The position numbers were made by a program, and so were the translations under genes. The notes under the pieces are model-generated. The model made no database searches. It was not told where the DNA came from and worked only from the letters and a program-made list of their open reading frames with translations. From Planctomycetota bacterium (GTDB lineage: Bacteria; Planctomycetota; Phycisphaerae; Phycisphaerales; UBA1924): DNA of 43,169 bases. Positions 10,404 through 19,500 of this stretch are shown here, piece by piece (the stretch's first letter is position 1; every line of letters begins with the position of its first letter). Location of the stretch: NCBI GenBank assembly GCA_003696675.1, contig RFGH01000074.1, positions 1 to 43,169 of the forward strand, written 5' to 3'.

Positions 10404-11632
10404 TGGGCGAACGACCGATCCTGATCCAGAACGCCCGCGTGCTGACGCTGGGCGAGGGGGCCCGCCCGCGGCGTGGGAAGGAACTCGCGGAAATGTCGCC
10501 GACCGAGCGGGGGTCGGTGCTGATCGAGGGCGGGCTTGTTTCAGCAGTCGGCCAAGACATCGAGGCCCCAGGCGACTGTGAGGTCATCGATGCTCGCGGG
10601 CGTGTGCTCATGCCGGCGTTCGTCGATTGTCACACGCACGCCTGCTACGCGGGCGACCGGCTGGATGAATGGGAACTCAAGCAGCGTGGGGCGACCTATT
10701 TGGAGATCCTCGAGTCCGGCGGCGGGATTATGTCGACGGTGCGGGCGGTGCGGGCGGCGTCGCGCGATGCGTTGGCCGAATCGCTGCTCGGACGCCTGAA
10801 CGCGATGCTGCGGGAGGGAACGACCGCGTGCGAGGTGAAGTCCGGGTACGGGCTCTCGACAGTCGACGAGCTCAAGATGCTTGACGCGATCGCGGACGCG
10901 GCCGCTCGTTGGCCGGGGCGGGTGCGGATGACGGCATGCATCGGGCACGCGAAGGACCCGGACACGCCGGATTTCGTCGAGCGGACCATCCGCGAGACGC
11001 TGCCGAGCGTGCATGAGGCCTACCCGGACTGCACGATCGACGCTTACTGCGAGAAAGGGGCGTGGTCGTTCGAGGAGACCGTGCGGCTGTTCGAGGCCGC
11101 GGTCGACCTGGGCCATCCGCTGCGGATCCACGCGGACCAGTTCAACGAGCTGGGCATGCTGGACGCGGCGATCGGGCTGGGTGCGGTCTCGGTCGATCAC
11201 CTCGAGGCGACCTCGCCCGACGCACTGGTGCGTCTGGCCGAGTCGGAGACCATGGGCGTGATGCTGCCGTGCTCGGGTTTCCATGTGGACGGGCGGTACG
11301 CGGACGGGCGCCGGTTTGTCGACGCGGGCGGTGCGCTGGCGATCGCAACGAACTGTAACCCTGGCTCGGCGCCGTGCCTTTCCGTGCCGATGACGATCGC
11401 GTTGTCGGTTCGTCACCTTGGTCTGACGGCGGCCGAGGCGATCGCGGCATCGACCGTCAACGGCGCGGCGTTGCTCGGCTACAACGACATCGGGACGATC
11501 GAGCCCGGGCAGCGGGCCGACCTCGTGCTGCTGCGTCACGCGGACGAGCGGCAGCTCGGTTACGAGTTCGGCGGGCGGCACGCCGATGTCGTTTTCTGCG
11601 AGGGGCGGGTCGTGTTTGACGCGTGCGTGTGA
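10403..11632 (+). CDS. hutI: Imidazolonepropionase
   Basis: A 409-residue amidohydrolase of normal family length that opens the ring of imidazolone-5-propionate to give N-formimidoyl-glutamate. Seen motifs: FVDCHTHACYAGDR with the metal-binding HxH at 77-79, IHADQFNELGM, VDHLEAT, NCNPGSAPC and TVNGAALLG. ATG 10403 overlaps the hutG stop by one base (TGATG); a GTG one codon earlier is also possible. It completes the row hutH-hutU-(sirtuin)-hutG-hutI, so the window encodes all four enzymes from histidine to glutamate. No HutC repressor or histidine transporter is seen here. Confidence 0.96.
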   Translation: MGERPILIQNARVLTLGEGARPRRGKELAEMSPTERGSVLIEGGLVSAVGQDIEAPGDCEVIDARGRVLMPAFVDCHTHACYAGDRLDEWELKQRGATYLEILESGGGIMSTVRAVRAASRDALAESLLGRLNAMLREGTTACEVKSGYGLSTVDELKMLDAIADAAARWPGRVRMTACIGHAKDPDTPDFVERTIRETLPSVHEAYPDCTIDAYCEKGAWSFEETVRLFEAAVDLGHPLRIHADQFNELGMLDAAIGLGAVSVDHLEATSPDALVRLAESETMGVMLPCSGFHVDGRYADGRRFVDAGGALAIATNCNPGSAPCLSVPMTIALSVRHLGLTAAEAIAASTVNGAALLGYNDIGTIEPGQRADLVLLRHADERQLGYEFGGRHADVVFCEGRVVFDACV

Positions 11633-12301
11633 TCAGGCGTTGGTTGTGATCCCGGCCATTTCCAGCACCTTGGCGACCATCTTGGACACGCCCTCGAACA
11701 CCTCGGCGGGGTTTGTGTTCTCCATGTACGCGGGCGTGGAGACGAACTTCCGATCCGTGTCGACAACGATCTCGGTCACGCCGACTGGTTTGTGGCGTGC
11801 GCCGGTCTTCTCGATTGCCGCGGCGGTTTCGTTGTCATGGCCGATGGTGAGCGTGGGATTCTCGGAGCCGAAGATGCGGGCCCCAAGAGCCGGGGCGATG
11901 CAGGCGAATCCGATCGGGCGGCCGGCTTGGTGGGCCTGACGCAGCACGCGCTCGACCTTGGGGTGGACCTCACAGTCTGGGCCCTTGGTGGCGAAGTTGC
12001 AGAGATTTTTGGCCACTCCGAAGCCGCCCGGCAGGATCAGAGCTTCAAAGTCAGCACCATTCACATCGGCCACATCGTCGATCGCGCCTCGGGCGATTCT
12101 GGCAGACTCGGCGAGCACATTCCGCTGCTCGCCCGTGGGCTCGCCCGTGCGGTGGTCGACCACATCGAGGGTTATGTCGGGGGCCAGGCAGCGATAGTCA
12201 ACCCCCGCCCGGGCAAGGGCGATGAGCACGCTGGTGGCTTCGTGGATCTCGGCCCCGTCGAGGTAGCCGCAGCCGGAGAGGATGACGCCGACCCGTGTCA
12301 T
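11633..12301 (-). CDS. elbB: ElbB-like isoprenoid biosynthesis glyoxalase
   Basis: A 222-residue DJ-1/PfpI-superfamily protein matching E. coli ElbB (217 residues) over its whole length. Signature segments are VILSGCGYLDGAEIHEA (6-22), ILPGGFGVAKNLCNFA, and the nucleophile elbow GFACIAPAL with the conserved Cys. ElbB has glyoxalase activity in vitro, and its in vivo role is poorly defined. ATG 12301 gives the family N-terminus directly. It is 19 bases downstream of the FMN reductase gene on the same strand, so the two are probably co-transcribed, perhaps as a small detoxification unit. Its stop abuts the hutI stop with no spacing. Confidence 0.93.
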   Translation of the reverse strand: MTRVGVILSGCGYLDGAEIHEATSVLIALARAGVDYRCLAPDITLDVVDHRTGEPTGEQRNVLAESARIARGAIDDVADVNGADFEALILPGGFGVAKNLCNFATKGPDCEVHPKVERVLRQAHQAGRPIGFACIAPALGARIFGSENPTLTIGHDNETAAAIEKTGARHKPVGVTEIVVDTDRKFVSTPAYMENTNPAEVFEGVSKMVAKVLEMAGITTNA

Positions 12302-12320
12302 AATGTGCCTCCGTTGAAGA

Positions 12321-12902
12321 TCAGGCGTTCTTGAGAGCCCGCGCGATCTTGACGACCGATTCTCCGACCCCGGCCGCCAACTTCGCGGCCCCTTCGTCCT
12401 TGAGATGTCCTGTCTCGTCGAACGCGTCGGCCGCCCCCGAGAGACCGAACTCTGTCGGGACCACCAGCGTTCCGATGCCGGAGAGGATGGTGCGGACATG
12501 CCGCAGCCCGCGGATCCCGCCGAGGCGACCGGGCGACGCCGCGAGGAGGCCCGCGACCTTCCCGCGGAAGCAGGCGAGCGTCGGCTCCCCTTCACGGGGT
12601 CTGGTGGCCCAGTCGATGGCGTTCTTCAGGGCCGGGGTGATTGACCCGTTGTACTCCGGGCATCCGATCAGAAATCCGTCCGCGGCGATCATCCGCTGCT
12701 TGAGTTCCAGAACACTGGCTGGATGCCCGTTTTTCTCAAGGTCCTCGTTCATCAGGGGAAGATCGAGATCGAGCAGCGAGATCTCGTCGATCTCCACTCC
12801 GGCGTCCTTGACCTGCTCGCCCACAAAGCGGATGAGCCGGGTGTTGTAGGATTCTTTGCGGAGGCTGCCGGAAATCAGGGCGATCCGGATGGGGTCGGGC
12901 AT
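12321..12902 (-). CDS. NADPH-dependent FMN reductase family protein
   Basis: A 193-residue flavodoxin-like protein. The N-terminal phosphate-binding loop is ISGSLRKESYNTRL, and CPEYNGSITPALKNAIDW is the second family signature. Members reduce FMN, quinones or azo compounds with NADPH. GGGAGAA precedes ATG 12902 at good spacing. It is the first gene of a likely two-gene unit with elbB and lies divergent from panD, 131 bases away. Exact substrate cannot be told. Confidence 0.92.
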   Translation of the reverse strand: MPDPIRIALISGSLRKESYNTRLIRFVGEQVKDAGVEIDEISLLDLDLPLMNEDLEKNGHPASVLELKQRMIAADGFLIGCPEYNGSITPALKNAIDWATRPREGEPTLACFRGKVAGLLAASPGRLGGIRGLRHVRTILSGIGTLVVPTEFGLSGAADAFDETGHLKDEGAAKLAAGVGESVVKIARALKNA

Positions 12903-12934
12903 CGGGTGTTCTCCCGTGAACAAGTGGTTTCGAG

Positions 12935-12949
12935 GGCGAGACACTCGCC
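12935..12949. promoter_or_regulatory. Small inverted repeat between FMN reductase and panD
   Basis: GGCGAG ACA CTCGCC is a perfect 6-base inverted repeat in the divergent promoter gap. It could be an operator or a chance hairpin in GC-rich DNA. Confidence 0.2.
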
Positions 12950-13033
12950 GGGGCAATCCTACCGCGTCGAAGATCCGCGTGTGCCCCCCTACTATTTCCC
13001 CCCATCGGCAGGAATCGGTCCCAGGGAGCGCGC

Positions 13034-13420
13034 ATGCTGCGAGAAGTCCTCCACAGCAAGATCCACATGGCCACGGTCACGGGGGCCAAGCCGCATTATG
13101 TCGGCTCGATCACGATCGACGCGGATCTGCTCGACGCCTGCGGCATGCGGGTCAACGACAAGGTCCTGATCTCCAACTGCCGCAACGGCAACCGCTTGGA
13201 AACCTATATCTTCCGCGGCAAGCCGGGCTCGGGCATCATCGAGCTCAACGGCGCCGCGGCCCACCTGGTCGAGGAAGGCGACAAGGTCATCATCATGCAC
13301 TTTGCCTTGATGACGGACGAGCAATACGCCGCCAATCGCCCGACCGTCCTGATCATGAAGGACGACAACACCATCGATCGGGTCATCAACTACGAGCCGT
13401 TCGGCGGGACAGATTCGTAA
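13034..13420 (+). CDS. panD: Aspartate 1-decarboxylase
   Basis: A 128-residue pyruvoyl enzyme, the usual length. It makes beta-alanine from L-aspartate for pantothenate and coenzyme A synthesis. The self-cleavage site is Gly24-Ser25 in HYVGSITID. Lys9 in the N-terminal SKIH segment and the INLNGAA-type block (here IELNGAAAHL) are present. CAGGGAG precedes ATG 13034. It appears to be transcribed alone; panC and panB are not in the window. Confidence 0.97.
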   Translation: MLREVLHSKIHMATVTGAKPHYVGSITIDADLLDACGMRVNDKVLISNCRNGNRLETYIFRGKPGSGIIELNGAAAHLVEEGDKVIIMHFALMTDEQYAANRPTVLIMKDDNTIDRVINYEPFGGTDS

Positions 13421-13426
13421 CGCCGT

Positions 13427-13447
13427 GCGGCGGCGTCTGGCCGCCGC
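13427..13447. terminator. GC-rich hairpin after panD
   Basis: GCGGCGGC (13427-13434) pairs with GCCGCCGC (13440-13447) around a 5-base loop, 7 bases after the panD stop and 17 bases from the end of the converging gene. There is no T-run, so it may be a weak bidirectional terminator only. Confidence 0.35.
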
Positions 13448-13464
13448 GCGACAGGTCTTCTTGG

Positions 13465-13983
13465 TCATCCACAGCGGCCACGCCCGACACTGCGGACGAC
13501 GGGCCGATGGGGCCGGTCCGGCGTCGGGCACATGTCCCGCCGGGTGTCGCGGTGGACCCAGCCGGGCTGACGGTGGTCCGAGCAGCTGTGGCACGCTGAC
13601 TGGAAGAAGCTGATGCGCACGCACCCGTGCTCCCAGCGGTAGCGGGTGCCATACCCCTGGCCGAACCAGCGCAGGTCGGGGCGTCGGCATCCGAAACGCA
13701 CCACCACCTCGCCGTTCTGGCAAAACGCCTGATAGCCGACCCGGCGGAACGCCCGGACAACTTCCTCGCGGAAGTCACAGTCCGCACGGATCAAGGTTGT
13801 GCAGCCGTCGATGCACAGCCGCCCCGCGATGCGGTGCCCTTCCCACGAACAACTCGTTGTGCAGGAAGAGCCGTATGACCAGCCCGCTCCCACCGAAATG
13901 CGCAGCCCTGAGGCGTTCGCGGTCGAGCCGAGCAGTCCGGTCAGGGCCGCGGCAGAAACCAGCATCCATCGTGCCTTCATCAT
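13465..13983 (-). CDS. Exported cysteine-rich protein of unknown function
   Basis: A 172-residue protein with a clear signal peptide (MMKARWMLVSAAALTGLLG...ANA). The mature part has 12 Cys (41, 45, 57, 61, 69, 88, 99, 121, 131, 134, 152, 171) and several short pairs such as CTTSC, CIDGC and CHSC, which suggests a disulfide-stabilised periplasmic or surface protein. GGAG lies 8 bases before the double ATG at 13983. The C-terminal 30 residues are Arg/Pro-rich and look unstructured. I do not recognise a family. It stands alone on the minus strand, divergent from the TPR-sigma-like operon. Confidence 0.7.
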   Translation of the reverse strand: MMKARWMLVSAAALTGLLGSTANASGLRISVGAGWSYGSSCTTSCSWEGHRIAGRLCIDGCTTLIRADCDFREEVVRAFRRVGYQAFCQNGEVVVRFGCRRPDLRWFGQGYGTRYRWEHGCVRISFFQSACHSCSDHRQPGWVHRDTRRDMCPTPDRPHRPVVRSVGRGRCG

Positions 13984-14241
13984 CGCATGTCTCCTTTCGG
14001 GGCCGCCAAGAGGCCCACGCCGGGAAACCCGAGACCCGCCCAAATCCGTGACGATCGACCGGGACCGGACCGATGCCCGAGCGTTCCCATGGCGGTTTTT
14101 GAACCGCTGGGGCGGGTGGCACGCAATTTTTGTTAGGAACCACGAACAACCTGTCAGCGGATAGGCGTTCACGCGGTAGCACAATGGAGGCACGCACCCG
14201 CGACGGGGGTGTGCCGCCCGCCAGACTGGAAGGAGGGGCCC
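13984..14241. other. Divergent intergenic region, no gene seen
   Basis: These 258 bases separate the leftward Cys-rich protein gene from the rightward TPR-like gene, so they should carry both promoters. I see a locally AT-rich patch (CAATTTTTGTTAGG, near 14122-14135) but no convincing paired promoter hexamers. Confidence 0.4.
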
Positions 14242-14937
14242 GTGCTCCGACCCAAAGACCAGACCAGCCCCGGACAGTCCAGGGGCACCATCGTGACCGC
14301 GTCGAACCCGGGCGAGCTGTCCAGGATCGAAGCCGCGATCATGGACGCCTGCAACGCGCTCCACGAGGCCCGCGAGCATGCCGACCAGGGCTCCGTCCGG
14401 GCCCTGACCGAGGCCCTCTTCAGCCTGCTCGCCAAGTACGACGAAACCGACGGTGATCACCATCCCAACCCGGCGTGGTCCCGACCGAACCAGCGGGCGC
14501 TCGCGTTGAGCGCGATGGGCCGGCTGGAAGAGGCGGTCCGGACCGAGTTGATCGCCCTGAAGTACGCCGACACGCCCCGCCGGCGTGAGATCTCGCTCGG
14601 CAATCTCGCCGACCGCTGCCTGCGTCTCGGCGATGCCGAACTCGCGGTGGGATACTTCCTCGAAGCGATCGAGGCGAATCCAAAGTCTGTTCCCGTGTTG
14701 ATCACCGGCGCTCACGCCCTCTTCCGAGCCGGGCACCATGAGGAGGCCGACGCCATCTTCCGCGCGATGTGCGAGACCCCGGGCCTGCTCGGCCCGGGGA
14801 CGGAGCTGTCGTCCTATCTCGCCTTCGACCCGGGCACACGCTCCATGCGGGGCAAGCTGCCCGCGATTGATGATCTGTACGCCGCGTGGGAGGCACGCGG
14901 CGCCGGCCGCACGACCGAGCAGGGAGGCCAATCATGA
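14242..14937 (+). CDS. TPR-like protein of unknown function
   Basis: A 231-residue soluble protein. The middle part reads as tetratricopeptide-like helix pairs, for example RALALSAMGRLEEAVRTELIAL, LGNLADRCLRLGDAELAVGYF and LITGAHALFRAGHHEEADAIF. No catalytic motif is visible. The start is taken as GTG 14242, since AAGGAGGGG stands at ideal distance; a GTG at 14209 in the same frame is possible but lacks such a site. The ATGA overlap with the next gene (a sigma-like membrane protein) implies translational coupling, so this protein may act with it, perhaps as a scaffold or regulator. Confidence 0.75.
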   Translation: MLRPKDQTSPGQSRGTIVTASNPGELSRIEAAIMDACNALHEAREHADQGSVRALTEALFSLLAKYDETDGDHHPNPAWSRPNQRALALSAMGRLEEAVRTELIALKYADTPRRREISLGNLADRCLRLGDAELAVGYFLEAIEANPKSVPVLITGAHALFRAGHHEEADAIFRAMCETPGLLGPGTELSSYLAFDPGTRSMRGKLPAIDDLYAAWEARGAGRTTEQGGQS

Positions 14938-15779
14938 ACACCCGCGACCACGCCGAGTTCTGGTCCCGCTATGACCGCGTCGTTCGCCCTGTGGTGGAGC
15001 GTGCCTGCCGACGGGCATCGCGTCTGCACACCGAGAGCACGATGGACCCGGCCGACATGAGCGCGTGGGTGCACACCCGCGTGTGGCGGATGCTCGAAAA
15101 GAACACCTATCCGACCTTCCACGACGACCCGTCCGTGGACGAGGCGATCGATCGTCTGCTGACCCATGCAGGCACGCTCGCCCGCTGGAGCTACCTCGCC
15201 CTCAGCCGCAAACATTGGAGGCGATTGGAGCAGGAAGCCCCTAGCGAACTCGGACGCGTCGAGCACCTCTCGGTCACACGCCGGGCCGACGCGGAGATCG
15301 AGCAACGCGAGGCCATCGACCATGCCCTCGCCAAAGTGCGATCGGCGTTGCCGGAATCGGTGCGGCAGAAGCTGGCGGCATCCATGCAGGAGAAGGGTGA
15401 TCGCAAACGCGCCGCGCTGGCGCTTGGTGTCACGCGCCGCGAAGATGACAGACTAATCAACTTGGTCAACTCAGGCCAGATCAAGGAGAATACCGTGCAG
15501 CAGATGCGTTCGCGGGCAAGGCGTCACGCGATCGAGGCCCTCGGCCACTCCGTCCGAATCCCCCTCGTCCTCGTCGCGGCGGCATCGGTCCTGTTCCTTT
15601 CTGCCCCCGCCCACGGCGGCGAGCAGTCTGGCGGACGCAAGGGCGGCCGGACGGTCGCACCGGAACCCGCGACCCAGGACCTGCTGGCAAAGGGTGAGCA
15701 GTCCGGCGGACGCAAGCCCGGCAAGGGCATGGACGCCGCCAAGGAAGAGCAATCAGGCGGGCGCGGCGGTCGCCCGTAA
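14934..15779 (+). CDS. Sigma-factor-like domain fused to a membrane segment and EQSGGR repeats
   Basis: 281 residues. Residues 5-60 (FWSRYDRVV...MDPADMSAWVHTRVWRML) resemble ECF sigma region 2, in which an acidic D/E-D segment precedes a VxxRVW helix. Residues 122-204 (EQREAIDHALAKVRSALPE...ENTVQQMRSRARRHAIEAL) resemble region 4 with its helix-turn-helix and terminal SRAR helix. A hydrophobic span follows at 209-226. The tail holds three EQSGGR motifs in Gly/Lys-rich sequence and would lie outside the cytoplasm. The HTH is imperfect, so it may be a sigma-related regulator rather than a true sigma factor. ATG 14934 overlaps the TPR-like gene. A peroxiredoxin-like gene follows 51 bases later. 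Function unknown. Confidence 0.75.
   Translation: MNTRDHAEFWSRYDRVVRPVVERACRRASRLHTESTMDPADMSAWVHTRVWRMLEKNTYPTFHDDPSVDEAIDRLLTHAGTLARWSYLALSRKHWRRLEQEAPSELGRVEHLSVTRRADAEIEQREAIDHALAKVRSALPESVRQKLAASMQEKGDRKRAALALGVTRREDDRLINLVNSGQIKENTVQQMRSRARRHAIEALGHSVRIPLVLVAAASVLFLSAPAHGGEQSGGRKGGRTVAPEPATQDLLAKGEQSGGRKPGKGMDAAKEEQSGGRGGRP
15621..15764 (+). repeat. Three imperfect in-frame copies of an EQSGGR-coding repeat
   Basis: GAGCAGTCTGGCGGACGC (15621), GAGCAGTCCGGCGGACGC (15696) and GAGCAATCAGGCGGGCGC (15747) encode the same EQSGGR hexapeptide at the C-terminus of the sigma-like membrane protein. Spacings are 75 and 51 bases. The first two copies differ at one base and the third at synonymous positions only, so the peptide itself appears to be under selection. 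Confidence 0.85.
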
Positions 15780-15830
15780 GAATTAGAAGAGCCTGCAATA
15801 AGCCCGGCCCGTTCGCGGGTTGGCTCGGTC

Positions 15831-16481
15831 ATGAAGCACACCATCATCGCCGCCCTCTCGCTGTCAGCCCTGACCTCGGCCGGGCTGGCTCTTTCCGACC
15901 CCGGTGCCGCCCCGGCATCGGAAACAGAGCCCGCGAAGCGCGAGACCCCGATCTCCAAGGGTGAGGTCATGCCCGGCTTTGCGCTCAAGAACGAGAAGGG
16001 CGAAACAGTCAAACTCAGCGATGCCCTCAAGAGTGGTCCGGTGGTCGTCACCTTTTACCGGGGGGCGTGGTGCTCTTATTGCGTGAAGGCCCTCGGCTCG
16101 ATCGAAGAGTCCGTGGGCGATATCAACAAGCTCGGGGCCACCGTGCTGGCCATCTCGCCTCAACTCCCAGAGCACTCGATCGACCTGCGTGAAAAGATCG
16201 GTCTGTCATATCAGCTCCTTGTCGATGCGGACAACCGGCTGGCCGACCAGCTCGGCCTCATGTTCACCCTCGATGAAGCCACGGTGGAGAAGTACCGCAA
16301 GTACGGCATCGATGTAGGTGTGTCCAACGGCACCGACGCATGGCAGCTGCCCATCCCCGCGACCTTCGTGATCGATACCGACGGCACCATCCGATACGCC
16401 TGGACCGATGCCGACTACACCAAGCGTGCCCCGGTAAACAAGGTGCTCAGCACGCTCCGCGAGATCAGCAACGAAGGCTGA
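15831..16481 (+). CDS. Exported AhpC/TSA-family peroxiredoxin-like protein
   Basis: A 216-residue thioredoxin-fold protein with an N-terminal signal peptide (MKHTIIAALSLSALTSAGLA). The reactive site is FYRGAWCSYC with Cys81 and Cys84, a CxxC arrangement that differs from the usual peroxiredoxin TxxC site (TPVC/TSEC). IPATFVIDTDGTIRYAW near 180-196 is the typical C-terminal strand region with the cis-Pro. It probably reduces peroxides or disulfides in the periplasm. It follows the sigma-like membrane gene by 51 bases with no terminator between, so it may be the third gene of that unit. Confidence 0.88.
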   Translation: MKHTIIAALSLSALTSAGLALSDPGAAPASETEPAKRETPISKGEVMPGFALKNEKGETVKLSDALKSGPVVVTFYRGAWCSYCVKALGSIEESVGDINKLGATVLAISPQLPEHSIDLREKIGLSYQLLVDADNRLADQLGLMFTLDEATVEKYRKYGIDVGVSNGTDAWQLPIPATFVIDTDGTIRYAWTDADYTKRAPVNKVLSTLREISNEG

Positions 16482-16531
16482 AGAACCCTCGAACGACTCT
16501 CCGCCCCCCGACGACGGCGGGCGGCCGCTCC

Positions 16532-19500
16532 TCAGGACGCGGCCCCCGCCGTCTCTATTCGCGCCCGCGTCCGCTCGAACTGCTCCATCAGCGTCCGCTC
16601 CGATGCCTTGACGCTGGTGCCGAGTTCCTGGGCGAACAGCGCCACGCGATATTCCTCGACCATCCACCGCATCAGCTCGAACTCGTCCGCGGCCGCCGAT
16701 TGCTCGGCCCCGGCCTTCGCCAGCCCGACCAGCTTCTCCAGCCACGCGAACGCCGCCCGGGTGTTGTGCAGGTCGCGGGCCGGGCCGATCGAGCGGAGGC
16801 GTTCGAGCCGGATCTCGATCGCCCGCAGATACCGCGGATAGCACCGCAGCCATCGGGTGGGCGTGTTGAGTTCCCAGCCCCCGGGCGTGAGCAGGCGGAG
16901 CTGCTGGTCGATGTCGGCCTTGGCGTGCCGCCAGGGGTCCGGCAGCCCGTTCTCAAGCCTCTGTCGGAGGGCGACGATCCCCCCCATCGTCTGCGAGAGC
17001 AGCGCGATCATGTCCTGCGTGACCGGCACGGCCCGATCCCACGCGCCTTTCACACGCCGCTCAAACTCCGCGCGATCCCGAACGATTGGGCGCTCGTCAA
17101 CGCAGAGCACCATACCGGCGCGGGCCAGCACCACCCGCTCGATCCGGTCCGACATGCCGAGTACGCCGGCGTAGATCGCCAGCCGGTCATAGCCGGGCAG
17201 GCGGCGGACCCGGATCTTCACATCGCGCCGCAGCGCCTCGCCGAACAACATGGCCGAGCCGACGCGCGATTCCCGCTCGGCCACCCACGGCGTGGTCCGC
17301 ACGCGGACCGCCACACGATCGCCCTCGACCACCAACGCAGGGAATCCCACCACCTTGCGCCCCCGCTCGCGTTCGATCTCGACCGACTCGGGCAGCGACT
17401 CGAACGATTCGATCGTGAGGGCATCGGACTCGTGCGCCCCGGCCACGGAGCGCACGGCGAGATGAGCCTCGCCCGAGAAACGCCGGCGGAGTTCGGCCAG
17501 ATCCCGTCCGGAGCCGAGCACCTTGCCGTCCGCGTCGATCACCTCGAAACGCAGTCGAAGATGCTCCGGCACCGCGTCGGCCCGGAACTGTTCGGGCCGC
17601 ACCGGCACACCAGCCTCCACCCCCACCGCCTTGGCGACCTGGTGGGCCAGCGTGCCCTCGTTCGGGATCAGCCGCGCCGACACCCGGCGTGCGAGATCCT
17701 CCAGATCGAACCGGCGTCGGATGTCCTTCGGGAGCGCCTTCACCATCGACGCGACACGCATCGGCACGAACCCCGGCACGAGCCATTCGGCCTGATCCGG
17801 CGTGATGCGGTGCAGTTCCTCGGGCGTCAGCCGCACCGTTGCGCCGTCGAAATCCTCGCCCGGCGCCATGGCGTATCGGATCCTCAGCCTGCTGCCGAAG
17901 AGCTCGGCCCGATCCGGGAAAGCGGACTCGGTCACCTCGGCGGGATCGTCGAGCAGCAGGTCACGCTCACGCATCCGCAGGATGTCCGGGTTCTCCCGCT
18001 CGGCCTTGCCGGCCCAGCGCTCGAACGCCTGGCCTGTGAACACATCGGGAGGCACCCGCTCGTCGTAGAACCGGAACCGCACCTCGGACTCGGCCACGAA
18101 GTCCGACCGTCGCGCCTTGGCCTGAAGGGTGGCCAACCGCTTCTCGAGCGCACGATTCGCCAGCACACCTTTGGACCGGGTGGGCATCTCGCCCTCGACC
18201 AACGCGTGATGGATGAAGATGCGGCGTGACTCGGCCGCATCGATCGGACCGTAGTGGACCGTCCGCTTGGGAACGAGCTCAAGCCCCTCGAAGGTTACCT
18301 TCTCCTCGGCAACCACGCGCAGCGTCTTCTCGTCCCAGCGCGGATCGGAGTAGGTCTTGCGGATCAGGTGCTCGGCGGCCCGCTCGATCCACTCGGGCTG
18401 CACCGCCGCCACGGTCCGGGCGAACACGCGGCTGGTCCGCACGATCTCACCTGCCATGACCCACTTGGGCTTGCTCTCCGAACACGCCGAGCCGGGGGCG
18501 ATCTCGAACTTGGTGTTGCGAGTCCCTTGGTATTCGCGCTGCTCGCCCTTGCGCCCGATGTTGATCAGCAATCCGGTCAGGATGGCCCGATGGACCTGCT
18601 CGGGCGGCGCGTGGCGGGGTGTCGTGTCGAACTTCATCTCCCGACACAAACGGGAAAGCTGGCGGAACACCTCGCGCCACTCATCGATCCGGCGTGCGGA
18701 CAAATACCGTTTCTCGCACTCACGGGCGAGTTTGCGCCGGGTCAGGTTCTTCTGGTGCTCGTGGTAAAAATCCCAGATCGCCCGCAGGGTCAGGAAGTCC
18801 GATCCCGGAACGCGGAACTCGGCGTGGGCCTGATCCGCGGCCTCACGCTTCTCGTGCGGGCGGACGCGCGGGTCCTGCACGGACAGTGCGGAAGCGATCA
18901 CCAGCACATTGTGCAGGCAGTGGCCATCCTGCCCCGCCAGGATCATCCGTGCGATCCGAGGATCGACCGGAAGACGGACCATGCGCTTGCCGGTGTCCGT
19001 AAGCCGCCGATCGTCGTCGATCGCCCCCAACTCGCGCAGCGTCTCGTAGCCGTCCCGCCATCGGGAAGCCACCGGCGGGTCGAGGAATGGGAACGCGGCC
19101 GGGTCGCCGAGACCCAGGTCGATCATCTGAAGAATCACGCCCGCCAGATCACTGCGAAGCAGCTCGGGGGCAGTGAATGGATCGCGTCCCTCGTAGTCCG
19201 CCTCGCTGTACAGACGAACACACACGCCCGGCGCGATACGCCCGCAACGACCCGCCCGCTGGTTGGCCGACGCCCGCGACACCGGCTCAATCAGCAGCTG
19301 GTCGATCTTGGCCCGCGCGCTGTACCGCTTGACACGCGCGGTTCCGGTGTCGACCACGCCGCGCACATTGGGCACGGTGATCGATGTTTCGGCAACATTC
19401 GTCGCGATGATCACCCGCGGGTGCGGCGAGGTCTTGAACGCCTTCTGCTGCTCCTGCGTGGACAGACGGGCGTAGAGCGGGATGATCTCGGCCTGCTGCG

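Noticed and set aside
16482-16531. Terminator between the peroxiredoxin-like gene and hrpA
   Set aside because: Only a short imperfect GC-rich stem and no T-run, so not reported as a feature.
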